Below are positions 52,313 through 60,771 of a stretch of 64,000 nucleotides of DNA, piece after piece (position 1 is the first letter of the stretch; each line of letters begins with the position of its first letter). Under the pieces are notes generated by a model, which searched no databases, was not told the origin of the DNA, and saw nothing but the letters and a program-made list of their open reading frames with translations. This DNA is from Pseudomonas piscis. Its GTDB lineage: Bacteria > Pseudomonadota > Gammaproteobacteria > Pseudomonadales > Pseudomonadaceae. The translations under genes and the position numbers were made by a program. Location: assembly GCF_009380155.1 (NCBI RefSeq), contig NZ_WHUV01000003.1:744001-808000 (forward strand). The letters run 5' to 3'.

Positions 52313-52680
52313 GTGTAAGGATCAGTCGTCAGCACTGGGATGGGCTGTTGGGTGAGCTGGATCAAGCCCGACGACAACGTCATCTCTTAACCTACCGTGC
52401 ATTGCTGGAGCGCTTGCAGTTGCCCAGCCCGGCGATGCAGACCCTGACGGCCGCGCTGGAGCACCTGGCCGCCCTGGATGCACGAGCCGAGCAGCCGCTG
52501 CGCAGTTCCCTGGTCATCAGCCAGGGGGCCAGCCGCCTGCCGCGTACCGGATTCTTCGAGTGCGTGGAGCGCCTGGGGCGTTTTTCCGGACCTTCCGATG
52601 GTGTTGCCGCAGCGTCCTGGCATGCCTCGGAAGTGGTGCGAGTGTTCGAGTACGAATATCCCGAATCAGCGGAGGCTTGA
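52309..52680 (+). CDS. conserved protein of unknown function (123 aa)
   Basis: Start is a GTG overlapping the XRE-gene stop. Soluble, helical N-terminal half (LDQARRQRHLLTYRALLERLQLP) then a beta region ending in VFEYEYPESAEA. Reads like a small winged-helix-type N-terminus followed by an unknown beta domain. Not recognised as a toxin. It is followed at once by a Sel1-like gene (TGA then ATG). Confidence 0.7.
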   Translation: MSVRISRQHWDGLLGELDQARRQRHLLTYRALLERLQLPSPAMQTLTAALEHLAALDARAEQPLRSSLVISQGASRLPRTGFFECVERLGRFSGPSDGVAAASWHASEVVRVFEYEYPESAEA

Positions 52681-53079
52681 ATGTTCTGGCGATTCAAGGC
52701 GCGGGCCGGCTATTGGCTGGCGCGCCGGTTGTTTCACTGGCCCTGGTTCATCCGCCAGCCCCGTAGCTGGCGCTGGATGGAGGGGCAGTATGCGCGCATG
52801 GCCAACCTGGGCAATGTGGGCGCGCAGAGCTTCTATGGCCATATCCTGCTTTTCCGTGGCCAGGGGCTCGGGGCACGGGAGGAGGGGATCCGCCTGTTGC
52901 GCCTGGCTGCGTTGGCCGGCGATGCCAAGGCTGCCTACCAGCTTGGGGTGATCAGCCTGGCCGGCTCGGCCAGCAAGGCACCCGATGCTGTCGAAGCGGC
53001 TCGCTGGTGGAAACTTTCGGCCCAGGCCGGACATCCCCTGGCCAGCCTCAAGCTGGAGCAGCTAGGTCCGCAGCACTGA
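52681..53079 (+). CDS. Sel1-repeat protein (132 aa)
   Basis: 132 residues with an aromatic basic N-terminus (FWRFKARAGYWLARRLFHWPWFIRQPRSW) and about two Sel1 repeats (EEGIRLLRLAALAGDAKAAYQLGVISL and PDAVEAARWWKLSAQAGHPLASLKLEQL). No signal peptide recognised. Role unknown, perhaps protein assembly. It starts one base after the previous stop and its last 32 bases overlap the 3' end of the EAL-CBS-GGDEF gene on the other strand. Confidence 0.78.
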   Translation: MFWRFKARAGYWLARRLFHWPWFIRQPRSWRWMEGQYARMANLGNVGAQSFYGHILLFRGQGLGAREEGIRLLRLAALAGDAKAAYQLGVISLAGSASKAPDAVEAARWWKLSAQAGHPLASLKLEQLGPQH

Positions 53080-54856
53080 GGTTTTCGTTGCGCTGGCGGG
53101 CCAGGGCTTCCAGGCTGTCGATCACGTGCACGCTGTAGCCTTGGACGTTCTTGGCATGGTGCTTGGCCTGGGAGGCCAGCTCCGCCAGTTGGCTGGAGTC
53201 CAGTTGCCCACAGGCCTGTGGATACAGGTGCACCACGCCGATGGACAGTGACAGCAAGGGGAATTCCTGGCGAATTCCCTGGCGGTTGGGCGCCACGAAA
53301 CAACCGGCTTCCAGGTGTTCGCTGCGATAGAAGCGCCGGCACTGGCTATGAAAGTCGTCCAGCAACTGGTTCAGCCGCTTGCGCCAGTCTTCCGGTCCCA
53401 GCACCAGCAGGAAATCATCCCCGCCGATATGCCCGACGAAGTCGCGGCTCGGGTCTACCCGGTCATTCAGGCATTGTGCCAGGCACAGCAGCACCTCATC
53501 GCCGCGGCCGTAGCCGTAGATGTCGTTGAAGGGCTTGAAACTGTCGATATCCACATAGCAGATCACCGATTCGCGCCCCTGCTGGAGCAAGCGGGTCAGG
53601 CACTGCTGGATGGGGACGTTGCCCGGCAGCAGCGTCAGGGGGTTGGCGTAGCGAGCCTGCTGGATCTTCAGCTCAGTGATCAGCTTGAGCACATCGATCA
53701 CCCGCCCCAGCCCCAGGTAATGGCCATTGAGGGTGATGATGAAATCTTCCTCGATACGTTGCCTGGCGCGGCTGGTGATCAGTCGGCTGACCTGTTGCAG
53801 CGACTGGGTCAGCTCGACGGCCAGGAAGTCATCGTTCATCAGCCGGCTGATGGGCTTGCGGGCGAACAGGTCGGTAGCGAATGGCTTGAGCAGGGCATCG
53901 GAAAGCGAATGTCGGTGGACGATTCCGCAGGGCTGGCCCTGCTCATCAAGAACCGCCAGGGAATTGAGATTGGCCTGGCGGCGAAAGGCCTCCAGCACGT
54001 TGGCTGTGGGCGTGTTGCGTGCCACCGCCGGCTGGTCGTTGAGCAGGGCGCTGAGGTCGCTGCCTTCGTCATTCAAGGCCACGCTGGTGTTGTCGTGCTT
54101 GGGCATCATTGCCCAGGCATCCTGGGACGGTTGTTCCTGGGGTCGGCACAGCAGATAACCCTGGACCAGGTCGACGCCCATCTCGGTGAGCACCGCCAGT
54201 TCCTCGGCCAGCTCGATGCCTTCGGCGATCACCTTGGCCCGGGAGGCCTTGGCGATCTGCAGGATCGATCCGACGAACTCACGCTTGAGCGCATCCTGGT
54301 GGATACCGTCGATGAAATGGCGATCGATCTTCACGTAGTCCGGTCGCAGCTCCGACCACAAGCGCAGGCTGGAATATCCGGCCCCCAGGTCATCCAGGGC
54401 GATGGAGAAACCCATGTCGCGATAGTGGTGCAGGGCATTCTGCAGCAGTTGGAAGTCGTCGATGGGAGTCTGTTCGGTAAGTTCGATCACCACCTGGCTG
54501 GGTGGGATGCCGAAGTCTTGCAGCAATTGCAGGGTGCGCCCGGGTTGGTGGGCGGCTTCCAGCAGGGACTCGGGGGAAACGTTGAGGAACAGCTTGCCAG
54601 GCAGCAACTGCTCGCTGAAACGCCGGCAAGCGCTATGGCGGCAGGCGATCTCCAGTTCGCTCAGGCGGCCGGCCTGGCGGGCGACGGCGAACAGGGCGAC
54701 TGGGGAATGCAGCGGGCTGTTGGAGGGGCCGCGGCTCAAGGCTTCATAGCCGAGGATGCGGCGCTCCGAGAGGGAAATGATTGGTTGGAACAGGCTGTGC
54801 AAACCGCTTTGAGCCAGGATTGAACTCAATGCACTGAGCTGTTCGGTCGTGGTCAT
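53048..54856 (-). CDS. EAL-CBS-GGDEF cyclic-di-GMP protein
   Basis: 602 residues, unusual order. An N-terminal EAL domain (about 10-255) has YEALSRG, FLNVSP, DDLGAGYSSL, YVKIDR and VIAEGIE, so all main catalytic positions of a c-di-GMP phosphodiesterase are present. Two CBS motifs (about 270-410) follow, which usually bind adenine nucleotides. The C-terminal GGDEF domain (about 410-575) has GGDDF in place of GG(D/E)EF, so cyclase activity may be lost or altered. No membrane segment is seen. Similar to the Pseudomonas CBS/EAL/GGDEF protein next to prc, from memory. Confidence 0.9.
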   Translation of the reverse strand: MTTTEQLSALSSILAQSGLHSLFQPIISLSERRILGYEALSRGPSNSPLHSPVALFAVARQAGRLSELEIACRHSACRRFSEQLLPGKLFLNVSPESLLEAAHQPGRTLQLLQDFGIPPSQVVIELTEQTPIDDFQLLQNALHHYRDMGFSIALDDLGAGYSSLRLWSELRPDYVKIDRHFIDGIHQDALKREFVGSILQIAKASRAKVIAEGIELAEELAVLTEMGVDLVQGYLLCRPQEQPSQDAWAMMPKHDNTSVALNDEGSDLSALLNDQPAVARNTPTANVLEAFRRQANLNSLAVLDEQGQPCGIVHRHSLSDALLKPFATDLFARKPISRLMNDDFLAVELTQSLQQVSRLITSRARQRIEEDFIITLNGHYLGLGRVIDVLKLITELKIQQARYANPLTLLPGNVPIQQCLTRLLQQGRESVICYVDIDSFKPFNDIYGYGRGDEVLLCLAQCLNDRVDPSRDFVGHIGGDDFLLVLGPEDWRKRLNQLLDDFHSQCRRFYRSEHLEAGCFVAPNRQGIRQEFPLLSLSIGVVHLYPQACGQLDSSQLAELASQAKHHAKNVQGYSVHVIDSLEALARQRNENLSAADLAAPA

Positions 54857-54977
54857 GGCGATCTCTGTCGATAAAAAAAGGACCGGGTGCGCATGGCCCC
54901 CAGTCCTTTATTTCACGACAGAATGATGACTATTTGATGACGCTCCGAGGAGCGCTCGAATTAAATTGCCATCATCC

Positions 54978-57062
54978 TCAGTGCTTGGCCACCGAAGTGT
55001 TGAGCTTCAGGTAATCCAGCAGGATGCGCCCGGTTTCGCTCAGGTAGGCGTCGTCTTCCGGCTTGGTCTTGTCCGGTTCGGCGGCGGCCAGTGCGTCCTC
55101 ATCCTCTTTCTTCAGCTCCTTGAGCGGCTCTTCGCCCTTGGCCTTGCGACGGATGTTTTCCAGGGCCAGTTGCTTGGCTTCGATATCGGCATGCTGCGCC
55201 CGGCGATCGGCTTCGTTGAGGCTCACGGTTTTTTCCGCCATCAGCTTCTGCGCCAGCGCCAGCTTGTCGCGGATGAACACGAATTCCGGATCTTTCGCCG
55301 AGCGGCTTTCGTGTTCGGCCTTGAGCTGGGCCAGGAACGGCTTGAACGGATCCATCGCCGGCTTGATGGCCGGGCGGATGGTGTCCCAAGGCATGGCTTC
55401 GGGCAGCGCGCTTTCACCGATCTCCTTGGTATCGATGATCGATGGGTAGCCGATATCCGGCAGCACGCCCTGGTGCTGGGTGCTCTGCCCGGAAACCCGG
55501 TAGAACTTGGCCAGGGTCAGCTTCAGCTCGCCATGGTTGAGCGGCTGGATGGTCTGGACCGTACCTTTGCCGAAGGTCTGGCCGCCGATGATCAACGCGC
55601 GATGGTAGTCCTGCATGGCGCCGGCGAAGATCTCCGAGGCCGAGGCCGAAAGGCGGTTGACCAGCAGGGCCATCGGGCCCTTGTAGAAGGCACCGGGGTT
55701 CTCGTCTTCCAGCACATCCACTCGGCCATCGGCGTTACGCACCAGCACGGTAGGGCCCTTGTCGATGAACAGGCTGGTCAGCTCGGTGGCTTCCTGCAGG
55801 GAACCACCGCCGTTGTTGCGCAAGTCGATGACCACGCCGTCGACCTTCTCTTTCTGCAGTTCGGTCAGCAGCTTCTTCACGTCACGGGTGGTGCTCTTGT
55901 AGTCCGGGTCACCCGCGCGGAACGCCTTGAAGTCCAGGTAGAAGGCCGGGATCTCGATTACCCCGAGCTTGTAGTCCTTGCCGTCCTGCTTGAGGTTGAG
56001 GACCGACTTCTTCACTGCCTGGTCTTCGAGCTTCACCGCTTCCCGGGTGATAGGCACGATCTTGCTGGTCTGGTCGTTCGGCGCATTGCTGGCCGGGATC
56101 ACTTCCAGGCGCACCAGGGTGCCCTTGGGGCCGCGGATCAGCTTGACCACTTCGTCCAGGCGCCAGCCCACCACGTCGACCATTTCCTTGTCGCCCTGGG
56201 CGACGCCGATGATCTTGTCCGCCGGGGCGACCTGCTTGGTCTTGTCCGCCGGACCTGCCGGTACCAGACGCACGACCTTGACCTGGTCGTTGTCGCTTTG
56301 CAGCACCGCACCGATGCCTTCCAGCGACAGACTCATGTTGATGTCGAAGTTCTCCGCGTTATCCGGCGACAGATAGTTGGTATGCGGGTCGTAGGACATG
56401 GCGAAGGTATTGATGTAGGCCTGGAAGATATCCTCGGCCCGGGTCTGGTCCAGGCGCGCCAACTGGTTCTTGTAGCGCTTGGTCAGGGTTTCCTGGATCT
56501 GCTTGGGTTCCTTGCCGGCGATCTTCATCCGCAGCACTTCGTCCTTGACGCGCTTGCGCCACAGGTCGTCGAGTTCGGCGGTGGTCTTGAGCCATGGAGC
56601 TTCCTTGCGATCGATCAGCAAGGTTTCCTTGGTGGTGAAGTCGATCTTGTCGACACCCTTGGCCAGTTCCGCCAGGGCGAAGTCGAGTCGGGATTTGACC
56701 CGGTCCAGGTAGCGCTTGTAGATGGTGAAGCCTGCGTTCAGGTCACCGCTCTTGAGGAAGTCGTCGAACTGGGTTTTCCACCTGTCGAACTCTGCGATGT
56801 CGCTGGCCAGGAAGTAGCTGCGCGATGGGTCCAGCAGCTTCAGGTAGCTGTCGTAGATGATGACCGAGCGTGCGTCGTCCAAAGGTGGCTTGCTGTAGTG
56901 ATGACGCTTGAGCAGTTCAACAACATTGAGGCTGGCAATTACCTCATCGCGATCAGGCTGAAGCTTGTCCCAGCTATTGGCTGCGAGCGTAGTGGTCGAC
57001 ATCGGCAGTAGGCCGAAACCAATGAAAAGAGCGAGGGCGGTGCTGGGGAACAGATGCTTCAT
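54978..57062 (-). CDS. prc: tail-specific (C-terminal processing) protease Prc
   Basis: 694-residue periplasmic S41 protease with a signal peptide (cleavage after TLAA). Start is the ATG of MKHLFPSTA; the frame is open to 57095. Domain order: N-terminal helical part, PDZ (about 240-325, SLSLEGIGAVLQSDNDQVKV), peptidase core with DGVVIDLRNNGGGSL, Ser nucleophile in LSASASEIFAG (about residue 472-477) and Lys in GGQTFGKGTVQT. It degrades proteins with nonpolar C-termini; in P. aeruginosa (AlgO) it affects alginate regulation. No terminator clear after it. Confidence 0.96.
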   Translation of the reverse strand: MKHLFPSTALALFIGFGLLPMSTTTLAANSWDKLQPDRDEVIASLNVVELLKRHHYSKPPLDDARSVIIYDSYLKLLDPSRSYFLASDIAEFDRWKTQFDDFLKSGDLNAGFTIYKRYLDRVKSRLDFALAELAKGVDKIDFTTKETLLIDRKEAPWLKTTAELDDLWRKRVKDEVLRMKIAGKEPKQIQETLTKRYKNQLARLDQTRAEDIFQAYINTFAMSYDPHTNYLSPDNAENFDINMSLSLEGIGAVLQSDNDQVKVVRLVPAGPADKTKQVAPADKIIGVAQGDKEMVDVVGWRLDEVVKLIRGPKGTLVRLEVIPASNAPNDQTSKIVPITREAVKLEDQAVKKSVLNLKQDGKDYKLGVIEIPAFYLDFKAFRAGDPDYKSTTRDVKKLLTELQKEKVDGVVIDLRNNGGGSLQEATELTSLFIDKGPTVLVRNADGRVDVLEDENPGAFYKGPMALLVNRLSASASEIFAGAMQDYHRALIIGGQTFGKGTVQTIQPLNHGELKLTLAKFYRVSGQSTQHQGVLPDIGYPSIIDTKEIGESALPEAMPWDTIRPAIKPAMDPFKPFLAQLKAEHESRSAKDPEFVFIRDKLALAQKLMAEKTVSLNEADRRAQHADIEAKQLALENIRRKAKGEEPLKELKKEDEDALAAAEPDKTKPEDDAYLSETGRILLDYLKLNTSVAKH

Positions 57063-57141
57063 GCTGATTCGACGCGGGGGCAATTGATAACGCATATTAG
57101 GCCGTCTTAGAAGTCGCCGGTTCCATCAGGGCCGGTCGCAT

Positions 57142-57170
57142 AATGCAAAAAGCCCGGTGCTATAACCTCC
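57142..57170 (-). terminator. terminator-like hairpin upstream of prc
   Basis: AGCCCGG-tgctataacct-CCGGGCT; on the minus strand it is followed by TTTTTGC. It stands on prc's strand about 80 bases before the prc ATG, with no gene upstream that it could terminate. Confidence 0.55.
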
Positions 57171-57201
57171 GGGCTCAGTCCAGACTCACTATGGAGGCAC
57201 T

Positions 57202-58164
57202 GTGAAAGCATTGCAAGGCGTTGAAGGTCATGTGGAGTGGGTTGAAGAGCCAAGCCCGACTTGCGATGCGGGCCAGGTTCGTATTCGCGTGGCCGCCGCC
57301 GGCCTGAATCGGGCCGATCTGCTGCAGCGCGCGGGGCTCTATCCACCGCCGGCCGGGGCCAGCCAGGTGCTGGGGTTGGAATGCTCCGGGGTGATCAGTG
57401 AAGTCGGCCCGGGTTCGTCCTGGAAAATCGGTGATCGGGTCTGTGCGCTGCTGGCCGGTGGCGGCATGGCCGAGGAAGTGGTGGTCGATGCACGCCATGT
57501 GCTGCCGGTGCCCGAGGGATTGTCGCTGGTCGAGGCCGCGGCGTTGCCGGAAGTCTATGCCACGGCCTGGCTGAACCTGTTCCAGCTGGCGGCGCTCAAG
57601 CCCGGGGAAAAGGTGCTGCTGCACGCCGGGGCCAGTGGGGTCGGCTCGGCGGCGATCCAGCTGTGCAAGGCCTTCGGCAGTCCGTGCTGGGTCAGTGTCG
57701 GCTCCGCCGAGCGCCTGGCCTACTGCGAAAAACTGGGGGCCCAGGGGGGCGTGATACGCACCGATGGCCTGGATGCACTGCGGGATTTCGCCCCCTTCGA
57801 TGTGGTCCTGGACCCGGTGGGAGCTGGCTACGCGGCCGATAATCTCAAGCTGCTGGCCCTCGATGGGCGTTGGGTGCTGATCGGCCTGATGGGCGGGCGC
57901 GAGGCGCAACTGGACCTGGCCAAGGTGCTGGCCAAGCGGATCCAGCTGCTGGGTTCGACCCTGCGCAGCCGCAGCGATCAGTTCAAGGCCGACTTGCTGA
58001 GCGATCTGGGCCAGAACGTCTGGCCGCTGTTCGGCGATGGGCGCCTGAGCCCCCAGTTGGCCAGGACGTTCCCGATCGAGGATGCCGAAGCCGCATTCGG
58101 CGAACTGGCCACCAATCAGGTATCGGGCAAGCTGGTCCTGGTGATCGACTCCGCATTGGCATGA
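57202..58164 (+). CDS. NAD(P)H-quinone oxidoreductase (PIG3/zeta-crystallin type)
   Basis: 320-residue MDR-superfamily enzyme without structural zinc, expected to reduce quinones with NADPH by one-electron transfer. Motifs: GLNRADLLQRAGLYPPP, GLECSGVISEVG, NAD(P) motif LLHAGASGVGSAAIQLCKAFG and LMGGREAQLDL, as in human TP53I3. Divergent from prc. It is convergent with the HAD gene, with a 33-base hairpin between them. Confidence 0.9.
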   Translation: MKALQGVEGHVEWVEEPSPTCDAGQVRIRVAAAGLNRADLLQRAGLYPPPAGASQVLGLECSGVISEVGPGSSWKIGDRVCALLAGGGMAEEVVVDARHVLPVPEGLSLVEAAALPEVYATAWLNLFQLAALKPGEKVLLHAGASGVGSAAIQLCKAFGSPCWVSVGSAERLAYCEKLGAQGGVIRTDGLDALRDFAPFDVVLDPVGAGYAADNLKLLALDGRWVLIGLMGGREAQLDLAKVLAKRIQLLGSTLRSRSDQFKADLLSDLGQNVWPLFGDGRLSPQLARTFPIEDAEAAFGELATNQVSGKLVLVIDSALA

Positions 58165-58168
58165 CCAT

Positions 58169-58201
58169 CTGCGGGAGCTGGCCCACGGCCGGTTCCCGCA
58201 G
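58169..58201. terminator. hairpin between convergent genes
   Basis: Near-perfect inverted repeat CTGCGGGA...TCCCGCAG with inner GGCC pairs, 5 bases after the quinone oxidoreductase stop. No U tract; may be terminator-like or REP-like. Confidence 0.55.
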
Positions 58202-58210
58202 GCATTGCGG

Positions 58211-58864
58211 TCATTTCCAGTGGTGGATCGGCCAGCCGGCCTGCTGCGCATGCTCGCGCAGTACCGGATCCGGGTTGACCACCTGGGGATGATCCACTCG
58301 CAGCAGCAACGGCAGGTCGTTGCGCGAGTCGGAATAGAAGGTCGCGCCCTTAAGGCTTTCCTGCTCGGTTTCCAGCCATTGCAGCAACCGGGTGATCTTG
58401 CCCTCGCGGTAGGTCAGGGTGCCCAGGGTATTGCCGGTATAGACGCCGTTGAGCACTTCCAGCTCGATCCCCAGTACTTCATCGATGCCCAGGCGCTGGG
58501 CGATCGGCTGCACCAGGTGGGTGCCCGAGGCCGAGATCACCAGGATCCGGTCGCCGGCCTGGCGATGGGCGGCCAGGGTCTTGCAGGCATCGCTGAAGAT
58601 GATCGGCTCGATCACGTCCTCGACCCAGGGCTCCACCAGGTGGGCCACATCCACCGGGCTGCGCCCGGCCATGGGCTCGAGGCTGAACGCCATGAATTCC
58701 TCCATGGCCAGCTTGCCATGGCTGTAGGCGTCCATCAGCTCGTTGTTGCGGCGCATGAACGACTCGCTGTCGACCCAACCCAGGCGCCCCATCTGCTCGC
58801 TCCAGAGGGTGGCGCAGTCGCCGTGGATCAGGGTTTCGTCCAGATCAAAAATTGCCAGGGCCAT
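58211..58864 (-). CDS. HAD family (subfamily IB) phosphatase
   Basis: 217 residues; ATG at 58864 (frame open to 58915). Nucleophile motif IFDLDETLIHGD with D at residue 6 in FDLDET, motif II in ILVISASGTHL, motif III and IV in FYSDSRNDLPLLL. Similar to SerB-like HAD-IB phosphatases acting on small phosphomonoesters. It follows the ABC/phosphodiesterase operon on the same strand but after a repeat; it could share the organophosphate theme, but that is inference. Confidence 0.88.
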   Translation of the reverse strand: MALAIFDLDETLIHGDCATLWSEQMGRLGWVDSESFMRRNNELMDAYSHGKLAMEEFMAFSLEPMAGRSPVDVAHLVEPWVEDVIEPIIFSDACKTLAAHRQAGDRILVISASGTHLVQPIAQRLGIDEVLGIELEVLNGVYTGNTLGTLTYREGKITRLLQWLETEQESLKGATFYSDSRNDLPLLLRVDHPQVVNPDPVLREHAQQAGWPIHHWK

Positions 58865-58886
58865 CAGTGCAGTTCTCTCCGAGAAC

Positions 58887-58975
58887 AGCTTCAAGCTATA
58901 AGCTTCAAGCTGCAAGAATTGGATTTAGGTACTTAGCGGTCTATCTATAACTTGAAGCTCGCAGCTTGAAGCTTG
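58887..58975. repeat. imperfect long inverted repeat
   Basis: Left arm 58887-58916 contains AGCTTCAAGCT twice and ends in GCTGCAAG; right arm 58951-58975 is CTTGAAGCTCGCAGCTTGAAGCTTG, whose complement matches the left arm at about 15 of 16 core positions. The 34-base AT-rich loop lies between the HAD gene and ABC gene. REP-like family common in Pseudomonas intergenic DNA. Confidence 0.7.
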
Positions 58976-58984
58976 TCGCTGCCG

Positions 58985-59974
58985 TCAAGCTACCTCACAC
59001 AGGGCGCTCGGATCGATGGATAACGCCAGGCGCTGGCCATTGGCGTGCAGGTCGGCAGCCGAACGGTTGAGTACATCCACCACCAGTTCCACGCCGTGGG
59101 CCTCGACTCGATAGCGGATGACGTTGCCCAGCAAGCTGTGGCCACGGATCAGCGCGTCCGGCTGGCCGTCCCTGCGCAGCTCGATGGCCTCGGGGCGAAT
59201 GGCGATGCGCCCGCTCACCGGGCGCTGCAACAGCTTGCTGGCGCTCTCGGCGTCCAGGAGGTTGTAGTTGCCGATGAAGCCGGCGGCGAATGCATCCACC
59301 GGCGCGGTGTACAGGGTCTCGGCATCGCCACTCTGGACGATCTGGCCCTGGTTCATCAGGAAAATCCGGTCCGACAGGGTCAGCGCTTCTTCCTGGTCAT
59401 GGGTGACGAAGATGGTGGTCAGGCCCAGTTCCTGCTGGATATTGCGGATTTGCTCGCGCAGGTGCTTGCGGATCCGCGCGTCCAGTGCCGACAGCGGCTC
59501 ATCCAGCAACAGCAGGCGCGGCCGGGTCACCAGGGAACGGGCCAGGGCCACGCGCTGGCACTGGCCGCCGGAGAGCTGGTGTGGGTAGCGGCTGGCGAAG
59601 TCCTTTAGCTCCACCAGTTGCAGGGCTTCACTGACGCGCTTGTGGCTGTCGTCGGCGTTGACCTTCTGCATGCGCAGGCCGAAGGCGACGTTCTGTTCCA
59701 CGGTCATGTTGGGGAACAGCGCATAGCTTTGGAACACCATACCGATCCCGCGTTTCTGCGGGCTCAGGGGCACGATATCCTGGCCGTCGAGGAGAATCTT
59801 GCCGGCATCCACCGGAGTCAGCCCGGCGATGCAGCGCAGCAGGGTGGACTTGCCGCAGCCGGAGGGGCCCAGCAGGGTGACGAACTCGCCCTTGTGGATC
59901 TGGCAGTTGATATCGCTGAACACCGTGGTGCCCGCGTAGTGCTTTTGCAGGTGTTGCACGTCGACGAAGCTCAT
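58985..59974 (-). CDS. ABC transporter ATP-binding protein
   Basis: 329 residues from the ATG that overlaps the downstream-permease stop; frame open further but running antisense into the permease gene. Walker A GPSGCGKST, signature LSGGQCQRVALA (third Q replaced by Cys), Walker B LLLLDEPLSALD, H-loop VTHDQEEAL, and a C-terminal TOBE-like part (RIAIRPEAIELR). The family is the PotA/Fbp/PhnT-type importers. Overlap with the permease gene indicates one operon. Confidence 0.93.
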   Translation of the reverse strand: MSFVDVQHLQKHYAGTTVFSDINCQIHKGEFVTLLGPSGCGKSTLLRCIAGLTPVDAGKILLDGQDIVPLSPQKRGIGMVFQSYALFPNMTVEQNVAFGLRMQKVNADDSHKRVSEALQLVELKDFASRYPHQLSGGQCQRVALARSLVTRPRLLLLDEPLSALDARIRKHLREQIRNIQQELGLTTIFVTHDQEEALTLSDRIFLMNQGQIVQSGDAETLYTAPVDAFAAGFIGNYNLLDAESASKLLQRPVSGRIAIRPEAIELRRDGQPDALIRGHSLLGNVIRYRVEAHGVELVVDVLNRSAADLHANGQRLALSIDPSALCEVA

Positions 59975-60771
59975 TGGCTCTTGTCCCTGTTCAGGATGTT
60001 GGCGGCCCAGGTCAGGACCAGCACGAAGAAGAAGTAGGAGATCACCAGGGCGCTGGTGAAGTGGCCGCTGCTGTTGCGCATGTTGTTCAGGTATACCTGC
60101 AGGGTTTCGTAGCGGGTGCCCACCAGGATGTTGGCGAACACGAACTCGCCGAACAGGAACGAGAAGGACAGCAGCAGCGCCACCATCAGGCCCTTGCGCA
60201 GGTTCGGCAGGACTACCAGCAAGGCCGCCTGCCAGGTGCTGGCGCCCAGGAGCTGGGCGGCGTCCATCAGGTCCCGCAGGTTGATCGCCTGCAGGTTGTT
60301 GGTGATGGCCCGGTACATGAACGGCAGGGCCACGGTGAAGTAGCAGCCGATCAGGATCCACGGCGTGCCGACCATGGCCAGGGGGCCTGAGCCGTATAAC
60401 TGCAGCAGGCCCACCGAGGACACCACCGGCGGCACCGCGAAGGGCAGCAGGATCAGGATGTTCATCAGCGCATCGAGCTTGGGAAAGTGGTAGTGCACCA
60501 CGAACAGCAGCGGCAGGATCAGCACCACCGACAAGACCAGGGCGCCGACGCAGACCAGCAGCGACTGGCCGAAGGCCGCGAGAAAGCGCGGGTCGCTCCA
60601 CAGCTGCAAGTACCACTTGAAGGTGAAGCCGCTGGGCAGGATGGTCGCCGACCAACTGCTGGCGATGGAGTAAATGAAGGTCCCCAGCAGCGGCAATAGC
60701 AGGATGGCGAACAGCAGCCAGACCACGAACCGGTGGTAGAGGGCGACGGAGCCGGATTCAGCGCGAGACAT
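59971..60771 (-). CDS. ABC transporter permease (second)
   Basis: 266 residues, six membrane helices. The BPD_transp_1 coupling loop is EAA-like NLRDLMDAAQLLGASTWQAALLVVLPNLRKG. Overlaps the ATPase gene by four bases and the upstream permease by 14. PotC/PhnV-like member. Confidence 0.91.
   Translation of the reverse strand: MSRAESGSVALYHRFVVWLLFAILLLPLLGTFIYSIASSWSATILPSGFTFKWYLQLWSDPRFLAAFGQSLLVCVGALVLSVVLILPLLFVVHYHFPKLDALMNILILLPFAVPPVVSSVGLLQLYGSGPLAMVGTPWILIGCYFTVALPFMYRAITNNLQAINLRDLMDAAQLLGASTWQAALLVVLPNLRKGLMVALLLSFSFLFGEFVFANILVGTRYETLQVYLNNMRNSSGHFTSALVISYFFFVLVLTWAANILNRDKSQ

Noticed and set aside
59975..60655. Apparent N-terminal extension of the ABC ATPase frame by about 227 residues
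   Set aside because: The extension runs on the same strand out of frame through the permease gene, has Gly/Ala/Pro/Arg-rich composition typical of a shadow frame, and the ATG at 59974 overlaps the permease stop in the usual way.
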